The position numbers and the translations under genes are program-made. From Colletotrichum lupini (taxonomy: Eukaryota > Ascomycota > Sordariomycetes > Glomerellales > Glomerellaceae): a stretch of 64,000 nt of DNA. The notes under the pieces were generated by a model, which made no database searches, was not told where the DNA came from, and was given only the letters and a program-made list of their open reading frames with translations. Each line of letters opens with the position of its first letter. The stretch's first letter is position 1. The stretch covers positions 1-64,000 of the forward strand of contig NC_064681.1 of the NCBI RefSeq assembly GCF_023278565.1. The letters are read 5' to 3'. This document shows, piece by piece, positions 12,601-25,019 of this stretch.

Positions 12601-14200
12601 AGAAGGAGAGAGGTCTATCTAGGAGTTAATTATTAATAGTATATAAGGTATAGGTTAAATTAAACGAGGATTAGTAAAGTATATATATAAAAGGGATTAT
12701 AAAAGAGGGTGCGAGGTAAGGAGAACGTACTAGAAATAGGTAGTAATATAGATAAGAAATGTCGTTCGCATATAGCTTATAAAAGTAAGAGAGAGATAAG
12801 GCTATAGTACTAAGTAGAGAGTCTAAAGTAAGCAGAAGCCTCGAGAGTCTTAAAAAAAATAAGAATAAAAAAAAAAACATAAAGAAAAGAGAAAAACGTT
12901 AAGAGAGAACGAAAGAGAGACTAGAGATTAAGAATAAGAAAGAAAATAGGCATTTACTTATAATTATTTATAATAGAACTAAATATATATTTTTACCTTA
13001 CTTCTCACGGCCGCTATTAAAATTCTCTATTGCTTTATACTACTCTACTTAAAATAGCTACTTTATACTAAATAGTTTACCTTTAGACTAGCTTTTAGTA
13101 CATAGACGTACCTACTTAAATAGCGCTATCGAGCGCTAGGGAGTCGGTCCGCCATTAAACATAGCTTCGAGCTCGTTCCCTCGTAAATATATAGCTATAT
13201 ACTAAAGCAGCCTAGCAAAGTAATATACTTAAAGTATAACGCGTTCTCCTAGCATATCGCGCCGAGCTTTTTAAAAAATTCAAGACTACATAGCCTTCTA
13301 AGCCTAATAAGAGCATATTAGATAAGAGATAAACGGATCGTTAGGTTACGTTATTATCTTACCGTACTATTTATATTTTACTACGCTATTATCTATCTAA
13401 GACGTTAACTTTCGTACTACGGAATATTATATATTAAAAGGCCTTTTCCCGTTATATAGCGTGTAATAAGCGGGGGGTATATAAATAAGCTAGGCCACGG
13501 TAGCTAGCTAATATCTAAGTAATAAAGTTCGAACCTAAAGTCTATATATACGGGCGGCGGGTCGCCGGTACGTTATTATATAAGCCGTCGCGCCGACCTA
13601 TAACGACTCCTATTACTAGCTCGGAACGGGACCAAATTATCTCTACTCTTAATAGTAGGTAGTACCCTATATCTATTATAGTATTAAATAAGTAGCTACT
13701 TATTATATACTACGGCTAATATCCTAATTTAGTATACCTTACTCTCTCTTACTCTAGCTCTACGAATTTATCTTTTTTATCCCTATCTCCGCGCCTTTCT
13801 CTTTTCTCGCGCTTTTTATTTATATCTTCTTAACTATAATCCCGCGCCGTACTCTTATTTTTATAACTTACCCCAATTCCCGCGGATTACTTTTATCCTC
13901 ATAATTTAACCTCTTCCTCGCGGCGTATTTTTATTTATATAACTTACTCTTATTCTTACTACGTACTCCGGTTCCTATAACTTAACCTTATTCTTATACT
14001 TAACCTTATTCTCGTACTTAACCTTATTCTCATACTTAACCTTTTTTTTATAACTTAACCTTTTCCTCGCGGCGTATTACTATTTACGTAACTTACTCCT
14101 ACTCCCGCTACTTAGTCTTATCCTATAATATAAATAAAATCGAGGTCTCTAATAACCTTAAAAAGAGTATCGATATAGTTTAAGATCCCGCGTTTTTTAA
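12601..14200. promoter_or_regulatory. Upstream leader of the 14.2-kb gene, with repeats
   Basis: Non-coding as far as I can read. From about 13.74 kb it is pyrimidine-rich, as fungal promoters and 5' leaders often are. It contains one diverged copy of the 27-bp motif (near 13494) and an AATATCTAAGTAATAAAGTT-type block at about 13510 that recurs at about 42.09 kb ahead of the paralogous gene, so the two leaders were duplicated with their genes. Confidence 0.5.
13907..14101. repeat. 46-bp direct duplication flanking an 18-bp tandem repeat
   Basis: Two near-identical 46-bp blocks at 13907-13951 and 14056-14101 share CCTCGCGGCGTATT in the middle. Between them, at about 13978-14059, lie four to five copies of ACTTAACCTTATTCTCGT. 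The array lies just upstream of the inferred start at 14201. Confidence 0.8.
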
Positions 14201-15965
14201 ATACCGAAGTACTTTACTAATATAACTATCTTATAGCTCGCTTTAAAGTTTATTAAAGAACTTATAGAACGCTATAACGAGTTAACCTAAAATACGCTTA
14301 TAGAAGCTATTAAACGTTAGATCTTTTTTAAAGTTAGCCCCGAGGCCCCGATACTTAGTACTATACCCTCTTCCCGTTACGAGAAGCATAGCCGTAACGG
14401 TATTAACGAGTAGTAGCTTATAAAAAGGCGCTAGTTAGCTAATCTTAACTCTTATATAGCTCGTAAGCTATACGGCGTACTTACGTAAATAGTATTACCT
14501 ATTAACTTTTATAAGTAAATAAGCTTCCTTCCTCTAGCTAGAGCTCCTCTAATATAACCGCCCGCTCTAGAACCTAAAAAGAGGGCAATAATAAGCTAAA
14601 TAATAGCGAAGCTAATAGCCCTAGAGATAATAGTAGTACTCCTATAACTAGCCCCTAATCTTCTCTTACTATAACCGTTAACTACTAAAACCCGCTTAAA
14701 AATAAGCACGTTAATACCTAGGCCTACCCGAGTATTAAACATAAGGGCTTAATATACGCGAGTACTAGAAGTAAGAGCTTAGTAAAGTCGAGAACCGTAA
14801 GTTAAGAAGTTACTAACGTCGCAGTCTATTAAAATAATAATATATTAGAGGTTATTAACGACGACTTCTAGGATAGGCTTAAGGATACTAAGCTACCTCT
14901 CTAAAAGTCTAAGAACGCTAAGACCGTCTAGCTAGATTCCGTAAATACTAACAAATATACTAAGTTCTATCTTTTTACTATAATTAATAATTATAAAGCG
15001 AATATTAAGAATATCCTCGAGTATATTAAGCTAGAAAAGGAGGGTTCGTAAATCGAAAATATACTAAGTAGCTAGCCTTTTACCGGCGTTACTTCTATTA
15101 ACGACGGCGAGGTTTCGCTACCTATAAAGTTTTAGTTACTAACTAAGCTATTCCGTATAATAATTAGAGAGGATACTAAGAGCACTAAGGTATCGCGTAT
15201 TTACTAACTAATCGTCCTTATTTAAATCTCGTAAGCCGAATTTACCCTTAAAAAGCTAGCGAAAACGGACTAGGGTAAGACCTTAGTTAATAAGTACCTA
15301 GCTAATAAGGGGGAGACGAGGTACTAGGGCGGTACTACTACGAAGGTTCTTAAAAGAGCGTCGCAAAATACCCTCGGCCTTAACCTAAAGTAGTACTTGG
15401 TTAAAGCTAAGGATATAATAATACTAAGGGCGCTAGTAAACGCGTTTAGTTAGGGAGGACTTATATTCTCGAGTACGACTAAGAATAGGTAAGTTAATAG
15501 TATCTCCCTTATTTACCTTCGCTTCTTTTAAAGTCGACGCCCTCGCTAATAGTACTTTAAATAACCGCTCTTTAGTACTATACTCTAGCCGAGAGGTACT
15601 TAATACCGTTTTCTAAACGTTAAAAAAGGTCGATAGCGGCCTCTTTAGCTATTTAATAGCGCTCGGTACTAATATATCGAGCCGCTCGCATTATTTTAAT
15701 TATATTATAAGGAGCTAGGGCGTCTCGGACGCGCCCATACCGTTTTAAATAATTAACCCGATCCGGGCTAGTAACCTACCTAATACTAGCGGCCTCTTTA
15801 AAACTAGGGAGCGAGACTCCTCTAATAAGGCAATAAATACGGTATTAATAGAGGAGCTATTAAGCATAGATTAGATTAATAAGATCTAAGTACCTAGAGA
15901 TATATACGGGTATACTATAGTTAATAAGCTATCTAACGTAAACATATCGGATACTTAGACTCGCC
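14201..15965 (+). pseudogene. Decayed gene, family 2, copy A (unknown)
   Basis: A plus-strand frame of roughly 570 codons. The inferred start is ATA (from ATG) at 14201, opening M/IPKYFTNI. Early landmark FIKELIERYNELT; middle FYLFTIINNYKANIKNILEY; then LNLKxYLVKAKDII and RALVNAFSxGGLIF; late segments GLFSYLIALGTNISSRSHYF and NLPNTSGLFKTRERDSSN. The later segments align with 42976-44494. A GTAAGT-type splice donor at 15489 sits where the paralogue has GTACGT, suggesting one shared short intron. Function unknown; no domain recognised. Confidence 0.62.
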
Positions 15966-16419
15966 CTAGGTAGCGAGCCTCTATTATTCTAATATTAGTA
16001 TTAAGAGTTAGCTAATATCTTATTATAAAGAGGAATCCCTAGCTATCTAGATAGCGGCTGCGCATAGGATTTAAGCACTAGGGTATCTTTAGTTCTCGTT
16101 CAGGTTATATAATAATAATATAGTAAAAAGTAGATATTATAAACATAACCTCCTCTTAGTAATAGCGCGTTACGGTGCGGCAAGGCTTTAGTAATTATTA
16201 AAATAAAAAATAGACTTAGGGCGTAGTCCTACTAAAAAGTAGGTAACGGCCGCTATTAACTTACGACTAGTACGTTATCGAGCATAACGACGAACCCCGT
16301 AAGTAATTAAGGGTATATAGCGATATTAGCTTAAAAAAAGGGCCTCGCTATAGTAATAGGGGGGAAGGAGCGTTTTTAAGACTATTCTCTAGATTATTCT
16401 CGCGGCGTTCTTTATTCTT
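15966..16419. other. Intergenic, convergent gene ends
   Basis: Lies between the 3' ends of two converging dead genes. Sequence is RIP-altered and shows no sustained frame, tandem repeat or LTR. Nothing further seen. Confidence 0.5.
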
Positions 16420-18170
16420 AATAGGCTAGCTAACATACTTAATTAGAGGTAGACTAAGGACCTCCCTCTTTTGTCTTCCCTCTTTTACTATGCCCAAAGC
16501 TTTCGTAACCTTAATACTTCCGTCCTTTAAAAAACCTTAGGTAATACTAGCCTCGGCGGCGGCACATATCCTCGCTAGCTCGGGCACGCGGTCTATTAAT
16601 AAATTTAAAACGGTTTTAATACGCTCTTTTTTTAGTAGTTTCTCTATACCGTTCTCGTTCTTCCCCCCTTTAAAACCCTTTTACTACGCCTCGATATCGC
16701 TTAGCAAAAAAACTAGAACGCCCATACCTAGCTTAGCTACTAAGATCCCGAAGATCGTATACTTATAAATAATATATATAAACTCCCTACTCTTCCCTTC
16801 TAGCCCCAGACCTCGGGTAAGGTATTTCTAAATACCTATATCGATACCTTATCCCTATTTAAGCTCGATGTTCTGTTTAGTTATAAAGGCCTTTATAGCC
16901 GCCGCCTTCTCTAGATCGCCCTAATAAAAAGTCTTAAGACCCTATTACTACTACTAAACCTCCTACTTCTTTATATATAAACGCAACCGTTTAGCTTCTA
17001 TTTATAAGCTAAGGGATTCTCCGTCGACCCTACCCTAGGCCTTAATAAACTTAGCGAGCTCTTTTTTATATTAGTTTTTAAAGTTACTCGCAAAGTCCTT
17101 TATCCTCGCTTAGCGGTCGTAGGCCTCCTTATTAATAATATCGTAGTACTCTACTAGTAGCTCGTATAACCTCTCCTTTATAGAACCGCTAAATATTTAG
17201 TAAAATAGCAGGTCTCCGACTTAATAAAAGTCTTCCTCGGCTAGGCTAGGGTTCGAATTCGGGTTAATTAACGTAAACTTATCTTAGTATTCTCGTATCT
17301 CGTCCCTCGTCCCTACTAAGTTCTTCTTATTTATCCGTTTTTTAAGCGATTCGAACGTGAGCTTTTTTTTATGCGACTTACTTATCTTATCGCTTTTTTA
17401 AAGTTCTCCGTCTTTTTAAGTACTATCGTATAACTAGGCCCGTATACCCTAGCGACTCGCGTCTTTAGACTTCGCTACGTAAATAACGGCCCCTAACGTC
17501 TTTATTAATACGTCCGAGTACTAAAAAGTGCTTACTATACTCTCTTATCGCCTATAACCTCGAGATAAGGCGGGGCTTCGTTAGTCCTAGCGTAATAGTA
17601 TAGCAGACTCCCTTTATTATTACTAATTACGGAGTGTTATTAAAGTGCCCGGTCTAGTTTAAGTAGACGAATCTAGCTCTTCCGATTACGACTACGACTA
17701 CGACTACGAAAGGTTTATTATTAACGTATTTTCGTACCTTTTAACTAATATCTCCTCTATTATAAAGATATTAGTAAGTAAATATAAAGGTATAAACCTC
17801 GCGGGGCGTTACTAATATATTTTTATAGAACCCCGGCACGCGCTAATATCTTAATAAGTAGCAGGATGCTCGCTATATAACGCTCCTTATTCTCGGCTAG
17901 TCGTTTCGAGCTTAACTTAAAATAGTTCTCTTTAATCTAGTCGACTATGTCTTTAGGACCGTGGCCTAGCTACTTATCTTACCGCGGCCTTTTCCGCTAT
18001 AATATAATATCCGAACCGTAGCTCTATTAAAAGGAATCCGGGGGTAGCGACTAATAGTCGAGACTTACTAAGAGGCTATTTATTATTATCTTATCCTTCC
18101 GCTTTTATAAAACGGTTATTATTATAGCGAATATAGTAAATTATAATACGAGAATAGTAGATCTTACGTT
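16420..18170 (-). pseudogene. Decayed gene with Gln-rich helical region (unknown)
   Basis: About 580 minus-strand codons. N-terminal part includes SLLVSLDYxSLPPDSF, then DIVDxIKENYFKLSSKRLAE and ERYIASILLLIKILARAGVL. The middle has IEAKRLRLYIKK followed by a block of about seven TAG/TAA codons that were probably Gln, then FITKQNIELK. A hydrophobic stretch IFGILVAKLGMGVLVFLLSD could be one membrane helix. It ends with LLIDRVPELARICAAAEA and IKVTKALGIVKEGRQKREVL. The Gln block and charged helices suggest a coiled coil. Family not recognised. Confidence 0.58.
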
Positions 18171-19009
18171 ATATAATAGGGCAGGAGTCGTTTTTATAAA
18201 CTAAATACTAGTACGGATCTCCTTAAGTTAACTAATTAGTATCCCTAATTATAGCCCCTATCCTGCCCCTAGAAACGAATAAGGTTAACTTTATATCTTA
18301 GACCGATTATAGGACGCCGCGATCCCCTTAGTACTATTTATATTTTTATATATTGCGGATATAGGATCGCCCTATTTATATTAAGTCCTCTTTACTAATC
18401 CGAGTTAAGCGGGCAGCTTTTTTAAGTAGTCGGTAGGATATTACTTAACTACCGTAGCTATATAATATTAAATTATTTTAGGTACCGGATAAAGCTATAC
18501 TAAGTAAGTCCTAGATTAGCTAGCTACTATGGTTATATAATATAAAGCGACCTTATATAATTAAGAGAGTCGCGCAAAAAGTACTAAAGATAACTTTACT
18601 ACCGTAGCTATTTAGTATCGATTAATATTCTATTATTAGATATCTTAGAGGGAGTTAAGTACGTTAAGTTTATAGTTAGTAAACCGCTTAGTAATACGAT
18701 ACTAATAAAACTTATAATCGTTTAGAGTTATATTTAAGTCTGTTTTATCCACGGTTTAGTATTTCCTATTATTATATAATAATATAAAACGATAATTTAA
18801 TTACGAGATGCGTACGTACTTAAGCGACGAGTGCGAAATTTAGTAACTATCCTACTTACCTAATCTTATGACTATTAACCGGACTATAAAAACGGCGCTA
18901 CTATATAAGGTATAAACTAGGTAAATAAATAAATAAATAGACGTATTTAGGCCTATATAGTCCTGCACCCTTTTACTATCTCCCTAAGCTATGCTACTAT
19001 TTAAATATT
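18171..19009. other. Intergenic with inverted-orientation 27-bp motifs
   Basis: Contains several minus-strand, diverged copies of the 27-bp motif (ACTACCGTAGCTAT-type cores near 18450 and 18597, and a weaker one near 18515). It separates two minus-strand genes and may be the promoter side of the 16420-18170 gene. No frame of note. Confidence 0.5.
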
Positions 19010-22000
19010 TCTAAACTCTCTTAGTACCTCCTAACCGCTTTTCCGAACTTAACCCTTTATTATTACTATATAGTACTATCCCCCTCTATACTAAACGTTT
19101 AAGAAAGGTATTACTCCCCTTTCGCTAATAGACTAAAGTCTAATATATAAAAGGTATCTTACCTTTATTAATAAGTAGTCCTTCGACTTAATAATACCGT
19201 CCTCCGCGGGGAAGGGAAAGGCTAAGTAGTACGTAAAAAAGTTAGCTTTATAATAGTCCTCGAACTACTTTAGTATAATAGGGCTCCCTATCCGATTATA
19301 AGCCCTCTTTTCGAACGAAATAGTATTAAGTATACTCTAATACTAAACCCTCTAAGACTTATTACGGAAACTAAATTTAAAGTACTTCTTCTTCCCGCCC
19401 CCTTAGCCCGTTTATTTTAAGAGCTCGCCCTAAGTAAACTAGTATAAGTCCTCTAGGTTCTTATACCTCGTTTAGTTATTTTTAGTAAAGACGAGGTAAA
19501 TACTATACTCTCCCGCGAAGTTTTTTAAGGACGTAAAGTCGAACGGGACGCTATCTCCCTCTATCTTAACCTGCTAGGCGATAAGTACGTTAGTATATAG
19601 ATAGATCTTATTTAGAGCGTATTAGTAATACGATCGTAGTATAAAGTACGAGCTTAGCTTATATACTATACTAACCTTTTTTAGATCCCTCTAGTACTTC
19701 TATATAAGATCTTTTAGTATATTAAATAGGGTCTCTAGCTAATCTTAGATCTCGTTATACGACCTCTTCCCCGTCGAGGTAATATAGCTAGGGAGGCTTA
19801 ACCCGATTATTAAATCCTCGTAAATCCTTAACTCGGACTAGTCGGCTAAGTTAACTAATAAAAACCTAAAACCGTACCGCTCTATTAACGACGATATCCC
19901 TAGTCCTTTTTTAACTAATTAGCTATTATCTAAGGCCGCGGGAGGGCTACTGATCCGGGTCGGGTAGCTTAGGGCGCCCTAAAACCTAAGACCGATCGGG
20001 TTAATAAACGTTTTAAGTAGCGTAATAAAGCTAATATATAGTAGCGCCGCTCTAAGTACTATTAATATAGTCCTCTAAGCCGAGACTAAGATTAGATTTA
20101 AAAAAAGTACGTAAACGGCGATCGCGCCCCGGACGAACTTTTAATACGTCTTAAATAATACGGCGTAAAACGTACTAAAGTACGACTTTACGGCCTTTCT
20201 CTCGCTATAGTACTTAATATAAAACTCGGCCTTAAACCTTTAACTAAATACCTTATACTAAATCTATAGCCTATCCGCGTACTTAATTTATTAAGCTAAT
20301 TACGAGCTATACCGCTACTCCCCGCGCTAATAAGTATATAACGCTTTCCTACGTTTAGTATATTTAAAAATAAGTTCGTTATATATCCTAAGCTCCGTAT
20401 TAACGACCCTATAGTTCTCTTTAGGGCCTAGGCCGTTTTTAAATATCTTACTTAGCCCGCTATTATTCTAGCCGCTTTATAATAGTTCCCTAGCGCTATA
20501 TAGGTTTTTACTTAGGTTTAAGATCCTCTCTTTTCTAGTAATATAGCTCTAGTAGTAATAGAGCCCTTATTATAAAAGATCGCTATAGGGCTCCGAGGTT
20601 AGGCTATAAGTATCCCAAAAATAGTTAATATAGTACTCGTAATATAACCTACCTCGGACCTTATTTTTAGGGACGGGAGCCTTGTCTAAGCTAAGGGTAC
20701 CGAGGAGCGTCTACTTAACGTCTTAGCTATAAAAGAAACGTAGAGTGTTTCTCTAGTAGCATCTCTAAGTAAAGAGAACTAGGGCGTTATAATTCCTTTA
20801 GCTTAGTACCTACTCAGCTCCTAAGTTAATAAGCTACGGCGCAGCGATATTTAAAATATCGGCATCGTCCTTTTTAATAACGCTAAACTATTTTTCTTAG
20901 AACTACTTAACGTAAATAAAAATAGAGAGTTATCTACCGTATTTTAGTTTCGTATTTTTTTAGTTAAGGACGAAGAATATTTTATAATAGAACGATAGCT
21001 CCTCTAGATCGTACGTATTAAGTAGATCCCCGAGACTTAGGAAATAGTTCGAGGAGATATTAAAACCGAACGCGGGTAAGCGACCTATCTATTTTATATC
21101 CTTATAGCCCCCCCTCGACCGCTTAGCTATATTAACTACGTCGTTATATAAGGACGGGACGTATCCCTACTCTATAATAAATATAATGCGTAGTAATATA
21201 AGATAAAAGACCTTATTATAAACGAAGTAATACTCGTTTTTCGTAAGCTATATATAGCCGCTTATTATACTTACGCGCTCCTAGACTTCTTAGTAAAGGT
21301 TAGGGAAGAAGAGATAGATAGGTAGTCCTTGCGTTACCCCGAAAAAGATATATAAGATCTTATATAGGGCTACCTACTTCTCCTTACTATTTATTAAGAC
21401 GCCGTATTAAATATAAATATTTAAAGCAATTATATTACCCCGCTACGGCACGGGTATATATTTAATTAGGTATTTAAAACTAGTAATAAATAGGACGATA
21501 TTAATAAAGCTATTTATATCGAATCTAGTTTAAGAAAGGTCGACGTTATACTAATTATCGTTCTCTAAGTTAATAGAGCGGTATTCGCTAAACGTATCTA
21601 AGCCGTACGCGAGGTTTTTAAAATCGACTCGAGGGATAACGTTAGTCCGCTTATTTTTAAAGAGGTCTAAGTTACCGATCGGGTTTTATTAATATAATCC
21701 TAAGAACCTCCTAGATTCGTAGCGCTCTATAATATCCCTAATCGCCGCTATAAACTTTACGAGGCCTTAACCTCTATCCGGGCCGTTATTAGACGCTTAG
21801 TAGCCGTAAGAAGTATAAGTAACTAGTCCGAGCCTCGTAATATAAGCGATCCTCCGCGCTAAACGGTCGTAGTTATTAATAGCGGGGTCTTAAACCTATT
21901 ATAAAACGGCACGACGGTTAATATTAAAATCTAAGTAACGGAGGTATTTAGAACTAATAACCGACGATAAGCCGTCTTCTACGTTAATAAAGGAGCTATT

Positions 22001-22205
22001 ACTTTTATACGCGTTAAAGTCGTCTACCCTAGTAGCCTCGGTCTCTTCGGTCTTTATACTAGGTTTATTAAAAAGATCGTCGCCGTCGTTATTAAAGTTA
22101 CCCTAACGCGCCTAGAGATCGACGCTATTAAGCATATTATTAACTAGATCTAAGTCGAGTAATATCTTTTCTAAACTAAAAATCTTTATAAAGTAGTAAT
22201 AGGCT
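19010..22205 (-). pseudogene. Very large decayed gene, about 1,060 codons (unknown)
   Basis: The longest coherent frame in the window. N-terminal portion: KIFSLEKILLDLDLVNNMLN, then RVDDFNAYKSNSSFINVEDG and SSVISSKYLRYLDFNINRRA. Middle: AIRDIIERYESRRFLGLY, NKRTNVIPRVDFKNLAYGLD, FIITSFKYLIKYIPVP-like sequence and FFGVTQGLPIYLFFPNLY. Later: FNISSNYFLSLGDLLNTYDL and near the end NKGKIPFIYxTLVYxRKGSN. Breaks are TAA/TAG at apparent Gln/Trp sites. No nuclease, helicase, polymerase or NTPase motif is visible to me. Could be a host multigene-family member or an unusual mobile-element protein; I cannot decide. Confidence 0.6.
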
Positions 22206-23730
22206 TTCGGTTACGGGAGTAGGCGTAATAAATAGCGTGCGTATTAAAAATTAGCTCTCCTTATTCTTATATTAAAAATTCCTAACCCTAAACGTAACGA
22301 CGCCCTCCCCCCTTTATACGTTAAGAAACCCGGTCTTTACTTACTTAATTACCCTACTATTACGGAGCAGGGCTCTTTACTAGGGCTCCCCTCTCCCCTT
22401 AGGTTAGTATTTAGTAAAGACTTATGCGGCAGCCGCATTTTTAACTTATAAATCCCTAGTACTAGTACGTATTAGATATATAGTCGATATGTCCTTATAG
22501 CTACGGTAAGAGACCTTCCTCCCTTAGCCTTTCCCACAAGATAACTTTACCTTACTTTTAAAAATCGACGGTTATAAGCCCACGACCCCGATACTAAAGT
22601 AACTTATCCCCGCTACCGCTATATAATAAATATAATAAAATAATAGTTACTATATAGCCTTAAAACCTTAATAAAAAGGATAATTACGTAAATTTTAAAC
22701 CCGGCCCCGTTATTTATTAATAACTAGATACCGCTTACCCTCGTATTCTTAGCTAAGGGTCGGGCTTAGTTCTAGGGCCTAAGGTCGATAGGGAATATAA
22801 TAAACTATGCCTAGATTATCTTTTAGAGATATTAATTAATATTACTAACCGTTCGGCGGTATGTCCGAGAACTATTTTTATTAGTTTTTTAATATTATAA
22901 AGACTTATTAAGTTTACCCGACCCTAGATATAAAGGGGCTCGCGTATTGCGCGTCCGGTTTTTATTTATACTAACTCTTATAGAGAACTTATACCCACGG
23001 CTCCGAGTCGCGAGAAGTAACCCGGAGCTACGGAGCCTCTTAGCTAAAAGCGCAAATTATTACCTAAACCTTCGAGGTCTAATAATACTCTATTATTTAC
23101 CCTAATTTCCTTTTTAGATTAAGTAGTCTTAGTTATAAATATTAGTATAAGATAGGGTTATATATAATCTTATAATCTTAGTATACTACGTAGCCTATTA
23201 CTATCTCGTTTTTAGGACCTTATACTTATACCTCTACGACCCGCTAGGACGTAAAGAGTAACTTAAAGCCTCGACCCCCCGTAATAGGTCGTACTTAGTC
23301 CCGATATTATATAATTATATATCCGACTTATTCTTTATACTAACTTCCTTTTAGGCTTTTATAAGTAGTTTTATTACTTAGTATTAAATACGTTTTATAA
23401 TAATACGGCTTATATTATTAACTACTGCGGTATTATAAAGGTTTAGTAAGAATAACGGATATATATATAACGAGTAAAAAATCTATTTAATTATTATAAG
23501 GTAGAAGCGGATAGCCGGCTCTAGTAAGTCTATAACTAAGATAAAAACCGAGTTACTATTACCGAGTTATTATCGAGCCGAGGCGCGTTTCTTAGTAATA
23601 TTAAGTAAGGATAGGGAACGTTGTGCTTCGACCGAGCGAATAGATTGAGTAAGGTATCGAAAACTATTTAGGTCGGTACTTTATTACTAGAAGGATTAAG
23701 GGGACTATAAAAAACGTTAGCTATTATTTT
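22206..23730. other. Intergenic, no gene seen
   Basis: RIP-altered DNA with GC-containing stretches but no frame that I could follow far. A small perfect palindrome, TGCGGC-A-GCCGCA, lies at 22435-22447 and unusually keeps both TG and CA. The likely promoter of the large minus-strand gene would be in the first few hundred bases. Confidence 0.45.
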
Positions 23731-23991
23731 AAAATATTAACTAGATAGAAACGATTATCTTAAAAGAAATAATTATCTTTTTTAAAATATTAACTAAATA
23801 GAAACGATTATCTTATAAGAAATAATTATCTTTTTAAAATGTTAACTAGATAGAAACGATCATCTTATAAGAACTATATATCTTTTTAAAATATTAACTA
23901 GATAGAAACGATTATCTTATAAGAACTAATTATCTTTTTAAAATATTAACTAGATAGAAACGATTATCTTATAAGAAACGATTATTTTATA
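23731..23991. repeat. 52-bp minisatellite, five copies
   Basis: Five tandem units starting AAAATATTAACTAGATAGAA at 23731, 23784, 23836, 23888 and 23940, so spacing is 53, 52, 52 and 52 bp. Each continues with an ACGATTATCTTATAAGAA segment. Copies differ by a few transitions and small indels. Confidence 0.93.
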
Positions 23992-24579
23992 AGTGTTAGT
24001 AAATACCCTAAGCGCTCGTAGGTAAACACTCTAGAATCCGGACTCGACCTTGTTAATAAAATATACGACCGCTAGGCAAATATAAGAAAAAACGAATTTA
24101 AGTAACTCCTTTTTCCTCCGTATTCTATAATATATTCTTTCGGGTACGTAGCGACTAACTTCGATTTAACACTCTATTTATACTACTAGAACTTACTACT
24201 TTTTATATTACTACTCTATAATATCGCTATAATAAATACTTTAAATAAATACTTCGACTAAATATACTCTATTACTAACTACCCTGTGCTTTGCTATATA
24301 TAATTGCTATATTTACCGGTCCCTAGTTATTACTATAGGAGTAGGTTACTCCCGAGCGCCCGTTGTAGGAGTAGATCGACGTTATAAACGCAGCCTAGGC
24401 CGAAAAAAAAAAGAGATTAAAAAGACTAATACTAAAGAGGTTACCGTAGTACGTCGTATAGTAGCTATGCGGATAGCATAACGAAGTAAATAACTACTTT
24501 AATATTACTTACTTATCTAGAATAGCTTTATTAATATTATTATTGACTTAATAAACGCGGGCTACGATAATAAAAAGAT
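23992..24579. other. Intergenic, no gene seen
   Basis: Mixed AT-rich and moderately GC-containing DNA after the 52-bp array. No repeat, LTR or long frame noticed. Confidence 0.4.
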
Positions 24580-24960
24580 TAAAGATCTGTTTTTTATTAA
24601 TAAGCCGGCTTCTATATAAGTGGGCACACTCGTATACTAATACTCTCTTTTTTAATAAGCTATCGAAAAAGCTATTAAGCTCGCCTAGGAAATAACCGCT
24701 AACGACGACGAGTTATTTAAAATCGGTAATAGGTCTATAGATATTAAATCGGAAGATAGTAAGTAAGTGGCTAGGTTATTAACGTAAGAAGGACGGGAAT
24801 TAGACGTTAATAAGTTAAAGTGCTAGTATAGACTATACTAATTAAAAAGTAAAAGTAACCTATTCCGTTGCTAGCTAGATTTTTAATAAAATATTTATAA
24901 AAGATATCTTTTACCCTAAGTATATATATAGCCGGTAGTCGTATAAATATAAGTAGTTAA
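24580..24960 (+). pseudogene. Small decayed frame, unknown
   Basis: About 85 readable plus-strand codons, including AIEKAIKLA, ANDDELFKIGNRSIDIKSED and GRELDVNKLKC. Charged and soluble in character. Too short and too broken to assign; it may be an exon of a gene otherwise lost. Confidence 0.35.
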
Positions 24961-25019
24961 TTAGATAACCTTATATTAGTATTAGTAAACTACCGTAGCT
25001 AGCTAATACGGCTAGGTTA

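Noticed and set aside
12671..12880. A 69-codon minus-strand ATG frame, the longest in the window
   Set aside because: It is a Leu/Phe/Ser low-complexity translation of an A/G-rich tract in AT-rich DNA upstream of a dead gene, with no family features. Chance frame.
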